Shown here: positions 9,772 to 18,400 of the stretch, piece by piece
Layout of the letters: each line of letters opens with the position of its first letter
How positions within the stretch are numbered: position 1 is the first letter of the stretch
NCBI GenBank assembly: GCA_026706385.1
Contig: JAPOYV010000010.1
Location: forward strand, 1 to 64,000
DNA length: 64,000 nt
From: Gammaproteobacteria bacterium
GTDB lineage: Bacteria > Pseudomonadota > Gammaproteobacteria > Pseudomonadales > Azotimanducaceae
Reading direction: 5' to 3'
Notes under the pieces: generated by a model
The model's database searches: none
Seen by the model: the letters and a program-made list of their open reading frames with translations, nothing else
What the model was told of the DNA's origin: nothing
Translations under genes and position numbers: made by a program

Positions 9772-12120
9772 TCAGTTGCCGACCACTTTGCAGGCCGTTA
9801 GCCGATCCACCTCCGACGGCGGCATGCCCAGGAGTTCGTAGAGAACCGCCTCCGTATGCTCACCGAGCAAGGGTGAGCGACGGGTCGCCGGCCGACCGCC
9901 GCCACGACGCAGCAAGGGCAACGCCGTATAGGCACGGGTCCCCGACGTCGGGTGCGCGACGGCCGGAAAGAAGCTGGTCTCGGTTGCGGCCATGTCATCG
10001 GCCGTCACGACCCGGGATACGGGAACGCCGGACGCCCGCAAGGCGCGCTCGACATCCTGGACCGACCGAGTCGCCGTCCAGCGGCCAAGATGCTCGTCCA
10101 GGACGCGTGCCTCCTCCAACCGGCCCCCGCTTTCGGCAAAAGCCGGGTTCGCCGCCCAGTCTTCACCAATGACCGCGGCAAGGGACCGCCAATGCGAATC
10201 GTCCTCCGCAGCAATCGCGACCCAGCGTTCATCATCCCCTTCATTCAAGCAGCGGTAGCAGCCGTGCGGTGCGATATCGGGACTCGCGTTGCCAAGCGGT
10301 GCCAGATCCTTCTCGGCGAAGAACTGGCCGAGGTGTCGGTCGCCGATCAGCCCGGCCGCCGCCTCGAATTGGGCCGCATCGATCAGGCAGCCTTCCGGCG
10401 GACCATCGAGCCACGCGCCGAGAACGGCGACCAGGTTCTGCTTGCCGGCGATGTGATCCGGGTGATTCAAGGTCGTGCCGACCGGGAACGGGTCGTCCGG
10501 GTGCGCCCACTGATGCGTCACTCCCGAGAAGGTCTGCAAGTTGGGCCCGAAGGTCTGGTAGCCGTCGTACGGCCCGGTGCCAAGGCCTTGGCTGCGGAGA
10601 TAGACCACGCCGGGGCGCAGCGCACACGCTCCGGCGAAGTCGAGCCCCCAACGCGCGGCCACCGGACCGCGGTTGTTCTCCATCACCGTGTCGCAGCAGG
10701 TGGCCAAGCGATGGACCACGCGCACCCCCTCGGCCTGGGACAAGTCGATCGCGACGCTCCTGACGCCCAGGTTCAGTTGATTGAACGTCGGGCTGTTGTT
10801 CACGTCCATCGCGCCCGCCAGGCCGTTTCGGCGCAGGAAATCCACGTGCACGAGGGACTCGACCTTGATCACTTCGGCGCCGAGCAGCGCGAGCAACGAG
10901 GCCGCCTCGGGGACGACTGCGCCGACACCGAGTTCCAGGATGCGCCGGCCGCGCAAAGGCCGGTCCACGTCGAAGTCGGTGTCCAAACCCGCCGTGAAGC
11001 GATCTGGCGTCGACGCCGCGAGCGCGCGCGCCTCGGCGCCGTGCCCATCCAACGCCGGCGCGGGGCTCACCGAGACGTTCAACGCCGCAGGCTCCAGGAC
11101 GACCGGTGGGCGCATCAGTTCCATCGCGCCGAACTCCGGGTCATCGACCGCGACGAAGACCGAGCGGGTCCGGACGTGGTCGTCGTTGCGAAAGTCGCGC
11201 AGACTGCAAAGCGGCGAAATGGTCAGTCCCCGCTGCTGCCCTTCCTTGAAGAGTTCGAGAACCGTCCGCTCGCGAATCAACTCCGCGCAGAACAGTTTCA
11301 GCGCGTCCGCGTTCTCCGCGCGGAAGCGGCGGTCGCTCCACGCGCCCGTGACCAGTTCCTCGGGTCGTCCCAAGAGATCCACGAAGGCCTGCCACTGTTT
11401 CGGCGTGGCGGCCAGAATGCGAACGTAGCCATCCTTCGCCTCGTAGATCGGGAAGCCGTCCGGACCCAGCCGAGCGGTCAACGTTCCCTGACCAGCGGCC
11501 TGCATGCCGTAGGAATGCAGCGGGCGCGACCACGGCGTCACCGCGGACACCGCGGCCTCCGCGTAGGGAATCTCATAGTGGACGATGTGCCCGCGGCGCC
11601 GGCACAGAACCGCGACGGCCGCCATCACCGCGGCGTAGACGCCCGCGCCATCGAGTGCGAGCCACGACGGCGCATTGCAGGGCGGCTGGTGCGGCCAACC
11701 ACTCGACGCCAAACCACCACTCGCGGCAAAGCCGACGATCGACGACGTGCCGAGCCCCAAGGCATCCGTGACCGTGACGGTGGGCGTGGCGGCACGCAAG
11801 CGCAAGGTGTGGAACGGCGACGCGTCGGCATCGAGCACCACGTCGGCCCGTTCGCAGAGGTCGCGCAGCAGCCTGACCTGGGTCGGATCATCCGGATCGA
11901 CCACGACGCTCTTCTTGTTGGTGTTTCGGGTCAGGAACGCCAAGCTGGACCGGGGCGATTCAGCCCCCGGCACGGTTGGCCTGCGGAACCGGGTCGCCGC
12001 CCCGCGCGGCGGCTCGACCAGCCAGACCTCCGCACCGAGCCCGGCCCATATGGCGCCGGCATACTCCGTCAGCGGGTGCGCCATCTCGACGATGCGCAAA
12101 TTGCGGAGCAGCCCTGGCAC
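9772..12120 (-). CDS. CaiB/BaiF (family III) CoA-transferase, tandem two-domain protein
   Basis: Family III transferases move CoA between carboxylic acids through an aspartyl intermediate. This 782-residue protein is about twice the single-domain length and repeats the fold. Domain 1 (about 1-390) starts LRNLRIVEMAHPLTEYAG and domain 2 (about 400-782) starts LRGRRILELGVGAVVPEA. Each half keeps a candidate catalytic Asp (LALDGAGVYAAV and HPDHIAGKQ). The GTG start lies 10 bases after the upstream gene's stop; the open frame extends further upstream but into that gene. It is the last gene of the kinase-amidohydrolase-SelA-like operon. The substrate cannot be read from sequence. Confidence 0.88.
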   Translation of the reverse strand: MPGLLRNLRIVEMAHPLTEYAGAIWAGLGAEVWLVEPPRGAATRFRRPTVPGAESPRSSLAFLTRNTNKKSVVVDPDDPTQVRLLRDLCERADVVLDADASPFHTLRLRAATPTVTVTDALGLGTSSIVGFAASGGLASSGWPHQPPCNAPSWLALDGAGVYAAVMAAVAVLCRRRGHIVHYEIPYAEAAVSAVTPWSRPLHSYGMQAAGQGTLTARLGPDGFPIYEAKDGYVRILAATPKQWQAFVDLLGRPEELVTGAWSDRRFRAENADALKLFCAELIRERTVLELFKEGQQRGLTISPLCSLRDFRNDDHVRTRSVFVAVDDPEFGAMELMRPPVVLEPAALNVSVSPAPALDGHGAEARALAASTPDRFTAGLDTDFDVDRPLRGRRILELGVGAVVPEAASLLALLGAEVIKVESLVHVDFLRRNGLAGAMDVNNSPTFNQLNLGVRSVAIDLSQAEGVRVVHRLATCCDTVMENNRGPVAARWGLDFAGACALRPGVVYLRSQGLGTGPYDGYQTFGPNLQTFSGVTHQWAHPDDPFPVGTTLNHPDHIAGKQNLVAVLGAWLDGPPEGCLIDAAQFEAAAGLIGDRHLGQFFAEKDLAPLGNASPDIAPHGCYRCLNEGDDERWVAIAAEDDSHWRSLAAVIGEDWAANPAFAESGGRLEEARVLDEHLGRWTATRSVQDVERALRASGVPVSRVVTADDMAATETSFFPAVAHPTSGTRAYTALPLLRRGGGRPATRRSPLLGEHTEAVLYELLGMPPSEVDRLTACKVVGN

Positions 12121-12130
12121 CGACCCAAGC

Positions 12131-13198
12131 CTAGCTTGCCGACTGCGACGCAAAGAACGCGCGCACGCGGCCAACCACGGCGGGCACCTGGTCGAGACGC
12201 ATTTCGCGTGGATCGAACAGCACGTAACCCTCGCCGAGCTGATGGTTGCGGGTGCGGATGCTCGGCCGGCCGTCGCGCAGGAACGCCACGAAATCCCGCA
12301 ACTGGGCAACAGGCAGATCCAGGGCGACGCGTCGGATCTCCCGCCCGGCGCGATCCGGGACAATCCGCACGTCGGCCGTTGCTGCGAGGCCCAAATGCAA
12401 CGCGTCCAACACGGCCGAAACGGCTTGCGTGTCCGCCGGCTCGTCCAAGGCCGTCAAGAGGCCGGCAATCTGCTCCTTGCCGACCTTCATCGGCCGGGCG
12501 ATCCCCCGCTCCTGCAATTCACAGGCTTCGATCATCGTCGCCCGGCCGGCGATGAAGCCGCAGGTCGGGCTGCCGATCGCCTTGCCCCCCGAGTAGGTCA
12601 CCAGATCGGCCCCGGCGGCGATGTAAGTCCGGAGGTCGGCTTCCGCGGCGGCATCGACCAGCACGGGGATGCCGCGTCCGACCATGACTTCGAGCGGCAA
12701 CCGACCGTGCTGCACACAATGGTGCGACTTGACGAACAGGATCGCGACTGCGCGATCCGACAGTGCCTTGGTCAGATCCGTTTCCGTGACCGCATCGTGC
12801 GACCCGAACACGACAGGCCGCCCCCCCGCCACCCGGATCATCTGCGACACACGCGCACCGAAGTCGACGTCGTGGCCGGCTTGGAGGAGGACTTCGTTGG
12901 GCCCCTCGACCTCGGGCAGACGGCGAACCCGTTGCAGGTCCTTGCCGGTCAGGACGGCCGCAACGCTGATCGCAAGGCCTGCCGCGGCCCCACTCGTGAC
13001 GCACGCGGCCTCGGCGCCGGTCACTGCCGCGATGCGCCTACCCGCGGCAAGTCGCAGCGCCGCCAAGTCCACATGCGCCCTTGACGCCGCGGCCTGGGCC
13101 TCGGCGACGGCCGCAGACTGCGCCGAGCCGCCGAGGGCCGTCAGCTTGCCGGCCGCGTTGATCACTGACGCGACGTCGACCTGGCCGTAAGGATTCAA
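12131..13198 (-). CDS. SelA-like PLP-dependent enzyme
   Basis: A 355-residue fold-type I PLP enzyme of the selenocysteine synthase/DgaE group (COG1921-like). Visible features are VTSGAAAGLAISVAAV, the VDAAAEAD aspartate block and YSGGKAIGSPTCGF, where the lysine should bind PLP. It lacks the long N-terminal domain of true SelA, so a role as ammonia-lyase or aldolase on an amino-sugar or amino-acid derivative (as for DgaE) is more likely than selenocysteine synthesis. The TTG start overlaps the stop of the amidohydrolase (TTGA). Its place in the operon supports a joint catabolic step. Confidence 0.82.
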   Translation of the reverse strand: MNPYGQVDVASVINAAGKLTALGGSAQSAAVAEAQAAASRAHVDLAALRLAAGRRIAAVTGAEAACVTSGAAAGLAISVAAVLTGKDLQRVRRLPEVEGPNEVLLQAGHDVDFGARVSQMIRVAGGRPVVFGSHDAVTETDLTKALSDRAVAILFVKSHHCVQHGRLPLEVMVGRGIPVLVDAAAEADLRTYIAAGADLVTYSGGKAIGSPTCGFIAGRATMIEACELQERGIARPMKVGKEQIAGLLTALDEPADTQAVSAVLDALHLGLAATADVRIVPDRAGREIRRVALDLPVAQLRDFVAFLRDGRPSIRTRNHQLGEGYVLFDPREMRLDQVPAVVGRVRAFFASQSAS

Positions 13199-14325
13199 AG
13201 CGGCTGCGTCCGCTCGTAGTACGCGTCGCCGAGAACAACGCCCCTCGTCTCGATCCGTGACGGCGATTGCCGCTTGTCGCCGGTCGAGTCCTCGATATCC
13301 ATCGGCTCGTCACGTTCATCGAATACGGTCAGGCATGCCCTTTGGCCCGACCGGATCGTCCCGAAACCGTGCCGGTCCAGACCGACAGCGATCGCGGGAT
13401 TCCGGGTCACCGCGCGCACGACGTCCATGAGCGACATGCCGAGCGCGCGCAACTTGGTCATCGTCCGCGCCAGCGAAACGGCATAGCGGTCGACGTTCCC
13501 CCGATGGAGATCAGAACTGATCGTGTGCACGGGCATGCCTTGCGCCAGAGCGGTCTCGCAGACGCGGAAGCAGAACGAGGACCGGCCGTGTCCCACGTCA
13601 ACGACGATGCCACGCTCGACCGCCTCCTTGAACGCCGGGATCACCGCGTCGGCAAAGCCCAGTACGCCCCCGATCTTGCCGTGGTAGGTGTGCGTCACGA
13701 TGTCGCCGGGCCGCAACAAATCGAGCACATCGTCGATCAACGGTGGCGCGTTGCCGACGTGCAGCATCAGCGGCTTGCCGACGAGCTCCGCCGCCTTGCG
13801 CGCGAGTTTCACCGCCTCGAGACCGAAACTCCCGGTGTGCGAAGCGGATGCGAGGACCTTGACACCGACCAACCAGTCATGCCGCTCGAAGGCTCGCACC
13901 GTCCCGGGCAGGTCGCACAATTCCGGTCGCGATGCGTGGCCACCACCCAGGTTGGGCAAGCCCGGACTGCCGATGTTGATGAACGCGAACGTCGCGGTCG
14001 CCTGCGTCCGCCGGACGAATCGCTCGAAGGCGTCGATCGTGGCCGCGCCGGATGAACCGGCATCGACGACGCACGCGACGCCCTGTTGAACCCCGATGCG
14101 GTCGGCCTCGAGCCTTGAGGTGTCGAACAACGGGTGGCTGAAGACGTGCGTATGCAGGTCGATGAACCCGGGCGCCACGTAGGCACCGTCGACATCGACC
14201 ACACGGTCCGCCTCTCCGGCCAAGGCGTCGACGACAATGCCGTCGGCGACGTGGACATCCGCGCCAGAGACTGTGCCCGCCTCCAGGTCGAAAACCTGGC
14301 CTCCCGTGAGCTTCAACGTCGCCAT
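13195..14325 (-). CDS. amidohydrolase/deacetylase (EF_0837/AHA_3915-like)
   Basis: A 376-residue metal-dependent hydrolase of the dihydroorotase-like group. Metal-binding features are HTHVF (about residue 60), the VGVKVLAS lysine that would be carboxylated, MLHVGNAP, VTHTYHGK and ISSDLH with the final Asp. The start MATLKLTGGQVFDLE was chosen because it begins the family's small beta domain and lies 10 bases after the kinase stop. Relatives often sit beside SelA-like PLP genes, as here. Substrates of this group are N-acetylated or cyclic amides; the exact one is unknown. Confidence 0.85.
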   Translation of the reverse strand: MATLKLTGGQVFDLEAGTVSGADVHVADGIVVDALAGEADRVVDVDGAYVAPGFIDLHTHVFSHPLFDTSRLEADRIGVQQGVACVVDAGSSGAATIDAFERFVRRTQATATFAFINIGSPGLPNLGGGHASRPELCDLPGTVRAFERHDWLVGVKVLASASHTGSFGLEAVKLARKAAELVGKPLMLHVGNAPPLIDDVLDLLRPGDIVTHTYHGKIGGVLGFADAVIPAFKEAVERGIVVDVGHGRSSFCFRVCETALAQGMPVHTISSDLHRGNVDRYAVSLARTMTKLRALGMSLMDVVRAVTRNPAIAVGLDRHGFGTIRSGQRACLTVFDERDEPMDIEDSTGDKRQSPSRIETRGVVLGDAYYERTQPL

Positions 14326-14335
14326 GGTGTGTGGT

Positions 14336-15742
14336 TCACCGCAGTCCATCCAACGCGCGCATCGTATCTCGCACCACGTGCCAGCGCGCGCGCAAGTCCC
14401 GGTAGGCAGCCGCGGCTGCCGGTCCGGGTTCGACGCGCTGCCCCGGAGGGACCATGGCGGCGGCGGCGGCCGCATAGTCCGCGTATAGGCCAAGCGCGAC
14501 AGCGAGAAAGATCGCCGCGCCCCGACCTTCCACGGCATCGTCCGATGCCTCCACAGCGTGGTCGAGAATGTCCGCCAGGATCTGCCGCCACACCGGACTG
14601 GCCGCGCCGCCGCCCGTCAGACGAATGCGGTTCGGCGCACCGCACCAGGTCGCCACTTGGTCGACGATGTCCGCCACCGCGAACCCGACGCCTTCGAAGA
14701 GCGCGCGAGTCATCGCGCCGCGACCGTGGCCGAGCCGCAAGCCAGCGAAACCAGCGCGCGCATGGGGCCGTCGTTCCGGGGCCACCTGCCCGCCAAGGAA
14801 GGGCAGGAAGCTGACCCCGTCCGCGCCGGGTGGCACGGCGGCCGCCATCGATTCGGCCTCACGATAGGCCTGTTCCCTGTCGGTCGCACCAGCGCTGATG
14901 TCGAGCAGCCAATCCAAGGCCCGGCCGCCGAGAATGGCGTTGCCACCAATCACGTGCCGATCCGGCGGCATCGCATAGAAGCGGGTCGCGCCCGCCGGCG
15001 CACGCGCGCTGATCGTACGGGTTACCGCGTGGGTGCCCAGGGTAATCGCATAATCGCCCGGTCCAATGGCGCCGGCCCCGACGTTGGCACATACACCGTC
15101 GTGTGCGCCGACGGCGACCGGCGTGCCTACGGCCAGCCCGGTTTCCCGCGCAGCCGCGCCGGTCAAACGGCCAGCCACTTGCCAAGGCAGCGCCGGTCGC
15201 GGCAGCAGTCCGGCGGGCAGATCCCAGTCGCGCACCAATGCGGCATCCCATGCCGACGCATCGGGTCCAGACGACCAGTCGGTGCAATGCGCACCGGTGA
15301 GCCGGAACAGCAGGAAGTCCTTCCCGTACAAGGCGAGCCGGCAGCGTCGCGCGCGACCGATGGCGTGTTCACGCAGCCACGCGTACTTCGCCACGAGCGC
15401 CGCGCCGTAGTTCGACAACGGCCGCCCGGTCTCAGTTCGCCAAGCACGCAGCCTCGCCAACTGCTCGGCATGCCGATCGTCCGACCACGCATCGGCCAAC
15501 ACGTTCCCACCGCGGTCCACGAATACACCGACGCCGGCTCGCCCCGACAGTGAAATCCCGAGGACGTCCGCCGTATCCAGACGACGAAGCGCGTCGGTCG
15601 TGTCTCGCCACCAACCGTCCGCCCGCTCATCGCCGGCGGCGTGCCGCTTGACGACCTGGGCAAGCAGCCGCCCGGCCGTCGAGAACGACGATACCTTGAG
15701 CCGGGTCGTGCCGAGATCGATGCTGATCAACGTCGCCGGCAC
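14336..15742 (-). CDS. FGGY-family carbohydrate kinase (xylulokinase-like)
   Basis: A 468-residue sugar kinase. The N-terminal phosphate-binding motif IDLGTTRLKVSSF, the catalytic GAHDGVCANVG and the C-terminal GGGAASPVWRQILADIL adenosine motif are all present. GTG 15742 was chosen because it begins directly before the ATPase fold and follows the sfsA stop by 5 bases. It is the first gene of the four-gene catabolic operon and probably phosphorylates its sugar or polyol. Neighbouring genes suggest an amino- or acyl-modified substrate, but this is inference. Confidence 0.87.
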   Translation of the reverse strand: MPATLISIDLGTTRLKVSSFSTAGRLLAQVVKRHAAGDERADGWWRDTTDALRRLDTADVLGISLSGRAGVGVFVDRGGNVLADAWSDDRHAEQLARLRAWRTETGRPLSNYGAALVAKYAWLREHAIGRARRCRLALYGKDFLLFRLTGAHCTDWSSGPDASAWDAALVRDWDLPAGLLPRPALPWQVAGRLTGAAARETGLAVGTPVAVGAHDGVCANVGAGAIGPGDYAITLGTHAVTRTISARAPAGATRFYAMPPDRHVIGGNAILGGRALDWLLDISAGATDREQAYREAESMAAAVPPGADGVSFLPFLGGQVAPERRPHARAGFAGLRLGHGRGAMTRALFEGVGFAVADIVDQVATWCGAPNRIRLTGGGAASPVWRQILADILDHAVEASDDAVEGRGAAIFLAVALGLYADYAAAAAAMVPPGQRVEPGPAAAAAYRDLRARWHVVRDTMRALDGLR

Positions 15743-15747
15743 GGCAC

Positions 15748-16443
15748 TCAGCGCAGGTTGACCGGCAGGATGTCCGCCGGGACGATGCCCTTGAGCGAGA
15801 TGTCGCAGCGCAGCGCCAGGACCGTAACGCCAGCGGCGGCTGCACGGCGCAATGCATCGCCGTACGCGGGATCGATCTCGTCGGCCGGGCGCACGGCCTG
15901 AATCCCCGCGTGCAGGACGCAGAACACCAGCGCCGTAGACCAGCCCGACCGTGCCAAGCTCGCGAGCGCGTCCGCGTGCCGGGTCGCACGCACGCTGACC
16001 GCGTCCGGGAACGCCCCCGAATCCGTGGCCTTCAAGGTCACCGACTTCACTTCGATGTAGGTCTCCCCGGCCAAGAGGTCGAAGCGTCCCCTGCCCGATG
16101 CGCCCGGAATGGCCACTTCCCTGCGGATCGGCAGCCCCGCGCGGAACCCCGGCAGCAAGCCGCGGTCGATCGCTTCCGCGACGAGGCCGTTGGCCCGGGC
16201 CGTGTTGACCGCGATCAGGTCCGCATCGGTGTCGCGCACCAGTTCTAGCGTGTGCGCATATTTGCGGCGTGGGTTCGCTGAGGTCGAGTACCAGACCGGA
16301 CTGCCCGGTTCCGCGCAACCGAGCATCGCCCCGGTGTTCGCGCAATGCATCGTCAGCGCCCCTCTGCCCGTCCGAACGTCGGCGAGAAAGCGCTTGTAGC
16401 GCCGGATCAGCGTTCCAGGACGGAGCCTTGGCTGGAATTCGAC
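15748..16443 (-). CDS. sfsA: sugar fermentation stimulation protein homologue SfsA
   Basis: The body matches SfsA: LIRRYKRFLADV, HCANTGAMLGC, GLLPGF, GRFDLL and EVKSVTL, consistent with its nuclease-like fold. Biological role in the family is poorly defined. Family length (about 230 aa) and the EFQPRLRPGTLIRRYK start require translation from about 16443. No ATG, GTG or TTG exists in frame there. The codon at 16443-16441 is GTC, placed 6 bases after a strong GAGGAG ribosome site. The first in-frame ATG (16350) would remove a conserved 31-residue block. It lies 20 bases after the aminotransferase stop. Confidence 0.85.
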   Translation of the reverse strand, partial: VEFQPRLRPGTLIRRYKRFLADVRTGRGALTMHCANTGAMLGCAEPGSPVWYSTSANPRRKYAHTLELVRDTDADLIAVNTARANGLVAEAIDRGLLPGFRAGLPIRREVAIPGASGRGRFDLLAGETYIEVKSVTLKATDSGAFPDAVSVRATRHADALASLARSGWSTALVFCVLHAGIQAVRPADEIDPAYGDALRRAAAAGVTVLALRCDISLKGIVPADILPVNLR

Positions 16444-16463
16444 CGGTCTCTCCTCGCCGCCCC

Positions 16464-17771
16464 TCAGCCGAGGCTCCGCAACGCCTCGCCGATCCGCTCG
16501 ATCCCCTTGGCGATCTCGCGCTCGTCCACCGTGTAGGCGAAGCGAACGTGTTCATCAGCCCGAAACGCCCCGAAGTCGGTCCCCGGGGTGACCGCCACGC
16601 CGAACTGCTCGATCAGACGCTCGCAGAACGTCTCGCTGTCCAAACCCGTCGCGCCGATGTCCGCATAGGCATAGAAGGCCCCGGTTGGCCGCTGGGCAAC
16701 GGACAAGCCAAGACTGGCGAGGCCGTCCAGAAGCACCTCGCGGCGCCGCGCGAAGATCCGGCGACGTTCCTCGTGGACCGCCATCGCGGGAGCCTGCAGG
16801 GCGGCCAGCGCCGCGTACTGCGCTACGCTCGGGGGCGCGATGTACAGATTCTGGGCAACGCGCTCGATCGCATCCATCGCGGATGCCGGTGCGATCAGCC
16901 AACCCAAGCGCCAGCCCGTCATGCCGAAGTACTTGGAAAAGCTGTTGACCACGAAAATGCCGTCGTCGACGGTCAAGGCCGACTCAAAGAGCAGGTCTTC
17001 CCCTGCCAGGGCATCTTCCGCGTCGTAGACCAGACCGTTGTATATCTCGTCGACGATCACGAAGCCGCGGTCGGCGACGAAGTCACGCATGGCCACCAAG
17101 TCGGCGCAGCGGAGGACGCTGCCCGTGGGGTTCGCCGGGCTCCCGAGCAATACGCCCGCAGTGCGCGGCGTCCAGGCGTCCTCAAGCGCCCCGCGGTCGA
17201 GCTGGAACCGTGTCGAAGCGGAGACCGGCACGCGGCGCGCCACGCCCCCGGCCGCCTGGATGAACACATCGTTGCAGGGGTACCCGGGATCCGGCACGAG
17301 CACCTCCGCGCCGGGATCGACGAGCACCTGTGCGAGCAGATTCAAGGCGCCACTGGCACCCGTGGTCACCGCAACGCGACCGGCCTCGACCCCGTAGCGC
17401 GCGGCAATGGCGGCCCGCAAAGCCGGCAAGCCCAGCGCCTGCGTATAGCCCGTCCGCCCCGTCGACAGCGCCTCGATCCCCGCCGCGACCACGGTCGGCG
17501 CGGTGGGAAAGTCCGGCTCACCCACCTCGAAATGCACGACGTCGCGACCGGCCCGCTCGAGTTCGCGCGCCCGTTCGAGGATCTGCACGACCCGGAATGG
17601 CGCAATTCCACCGACCCGGCGCGCGAGTTTGGGAGCCCTCAGCCGGGGAGCGCGAGGGGCCTGCCCCTCGCAAGAAGGAGCCCTCAGCCGGGGAGCGCGA
17701 GGGGCATCCCCCTCAGAAAAAAGACCGCGCCACGAAGGCCCGTTTTCGGCAGCCCCGGAGGCGCTATTCAT
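16464..17771 (-). CDS. PLP-dependent class I/II aminotransferase
   Basis: A 435-residue aminotransferase with VHFEVGEPDFPTAPTV, TTGASGALNLLAQVL, GSPANPTGSV, FVIVDEIYNGLVY and the PLP-lysine block NSFSKYFGMTGWRLGW. Relatives start MNPKLARRVGGIAPF; here about 45 extra residues lie before KLARRVGG. Part of that extension is the antisense reading of two 45-base copies of a repeated element (17633-17722). No start codon lies between the repeats and KLARRV, so the repeats appear to be translated. ATG 17771 is the best start; 17792 is an alternative. It diverges from dksA, the arrangement I recall in Pseudomonas. Confidence 0.87.
   Translation of the reverse strand: MNSASGAAENGPSWRGLFSEGDAPRAPRLRAPSCEGQAPRAPRLRAPKLARRVGGIAPFRVVQILERARELERAGRDVVHFEVGEPDFPTAPTVVAAGIEALSTGRTGYTQALGLPALRAAIAARYGVEAGRVAVTTGASGALNLLAQVLVDPGAEVLVPDPGYPCNDVFIQAAGGVARRVPVSASTRFQLDRGALEDAWTPRTAGVLLGSPANPTGSVLRCADLVAMRDFVADRGFVIVDEIYNGLVYDAEDALAGEDLLFESALTVDDGIFVVNSFSKYFGMTGWRLGWLIAPASAMDAIERVAQNLYIAPPSVAQYAALAALQAPAMAVHEERRRIFARRREVLLDGLASLGLSVAQRPTGAFYAYADIGATGLDSETFCERLIEQFGVAVTPGTDFGAFRADEHVRFAYTVDEREIAKGIERIGEALRSLG
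17633..17722 (+). repeat. two tandem copies of the CCCTCAGCCGGGGAGCGC element
   Basis: Two 45-base units (17633-17677, 17678-17722) share the first 30 bases and differ at only a few positions after that. Each starts GAGCCCTCAGCCGGGGAGCG and continues into a GAGGGGC/GCCCCTC hairpin-like tail; in copy 1 the stem is perfect (GAGGGGC-CT-GCCCCTC). The 45-base period keeps the reading frame of the aminotransferase, which is on the other strand. Read on the plus strand each unit would give EPSAGEREG, the peptide seen in sense in pcnB and in the lipoprotein at 62 kb. Confidence 0.9.
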
Positions 17772-17917
17772 CGCTCGTTTCTGTATGGCCATTTGCAGAC
17801 GGTTTTGGTAGGTTACGCGCCCCGCCGAATCCGGCTCTCGCGGTCGGAAGCATACGGGCAAGGCGCAACGCTTGCGAGCGACCGGCCATTCTCAAGAAAT
17901 CGAGAGGTTCAAAGCAA

Positions 17918-18400
17918 ATGTCCGCAAACGCGAATTCCGGCCAGGCGCCGGGCCAAGCACCCAACCGCAGCGCCGCGCCGGCGGATTCGCAGTTCGTCAA
18001 CTTCACCCCGTATGCGCCCGAAGACGGCGAGGAGTACATGAGCGCCGGACAGGTCGAGCACTTTCGCGCGATGCTCGAGACATGGCGCCGCGAGCTGATG
18101 GAGCAGGTCGACCGGACAGTCAACCATCTGCAGGACGAGGCGTCGAACTTCCCTGATCCGGTCGACCGTGCCACGCAGGAAGAGGAACTCGGCATCGAAC
18201 TGCGCACCCGCGACCGCGAACGACGGCTGATCCGCAAGATCAGCGACACGCTGGCGCGGATCGACCGTGACGACTACGGCTACTGCGACACGTGCGGCGT
18301 CGAAATCGGCTTGCGCCGCCTCGAGGCGCGCCCCACGGCAACGCAATGCGTAGACTGCAAGGCGCTCGAGGAATTGCGCGAGCGGCAGCTTCGCGGCTAG
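17918..18400 (+). CDS. dksA: RNA polymerase-binding transcription factor DksA
   Basis: Binds the RNA polymerase secondary channel and, with ppGpp, adjusts rRNA and biosynthetic promoters. The 160-residue protein has the coiled-coil tip motif DPVDRA (the DxxDxA motif), followed by EEELGIELRTRDRERRLI, and a C-terminal four-cysteine zinc finger (CDTCG...CVDC). An N-terminal Ala/Gln-rich tail of about 25 residues is longer than usual. GAGAGG lies upstream, 11 bases from the ATG. It is followed by gluQ, the classical gammaproteobacterial pair. Confidence 0.96.
   Translation: MSANANSGQAPGQAPNRSAAPADSQFVNFTPYAPEDGEEYMSAGQVEHFRAMLETWRRELMEQVDRTVNHLQDEASNFPDPVDRATQEEELGIELRTRDRERRLIRKISDTLARIDRDDYGYCDTCGVEIGLRRLEARPTATQCVDCKALEELRERQLRG

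Noticed and set aside
9952-12555. 867-codon open frame on the plus strand opposite the CoA-transferase and SelA-like genes
   Set aside because: It is the antisense of two genes with clear family motifs. Its composition is Arg/Gly/His-rich as expected for a shadow frame in GC-rich DNA, and it has no recognisable domain.
15748-16443. sfsA as a pseudogene because it lacks a standard start
   Set aside because: The reading frame is intact over the full family length with all conserved blocks and an ideally placed ribosome site, so inactivation is not supported.
16461-16480. CCCTCAGCCGAGGCTCCGC at the 3' end of the aminotransferase resembles the dispersed element
   Set aside because: It matches the element over only about 10 bases, and the sequence encodes the conserved C-terminus and stop of the aminotransferase, so chance is sufficient.
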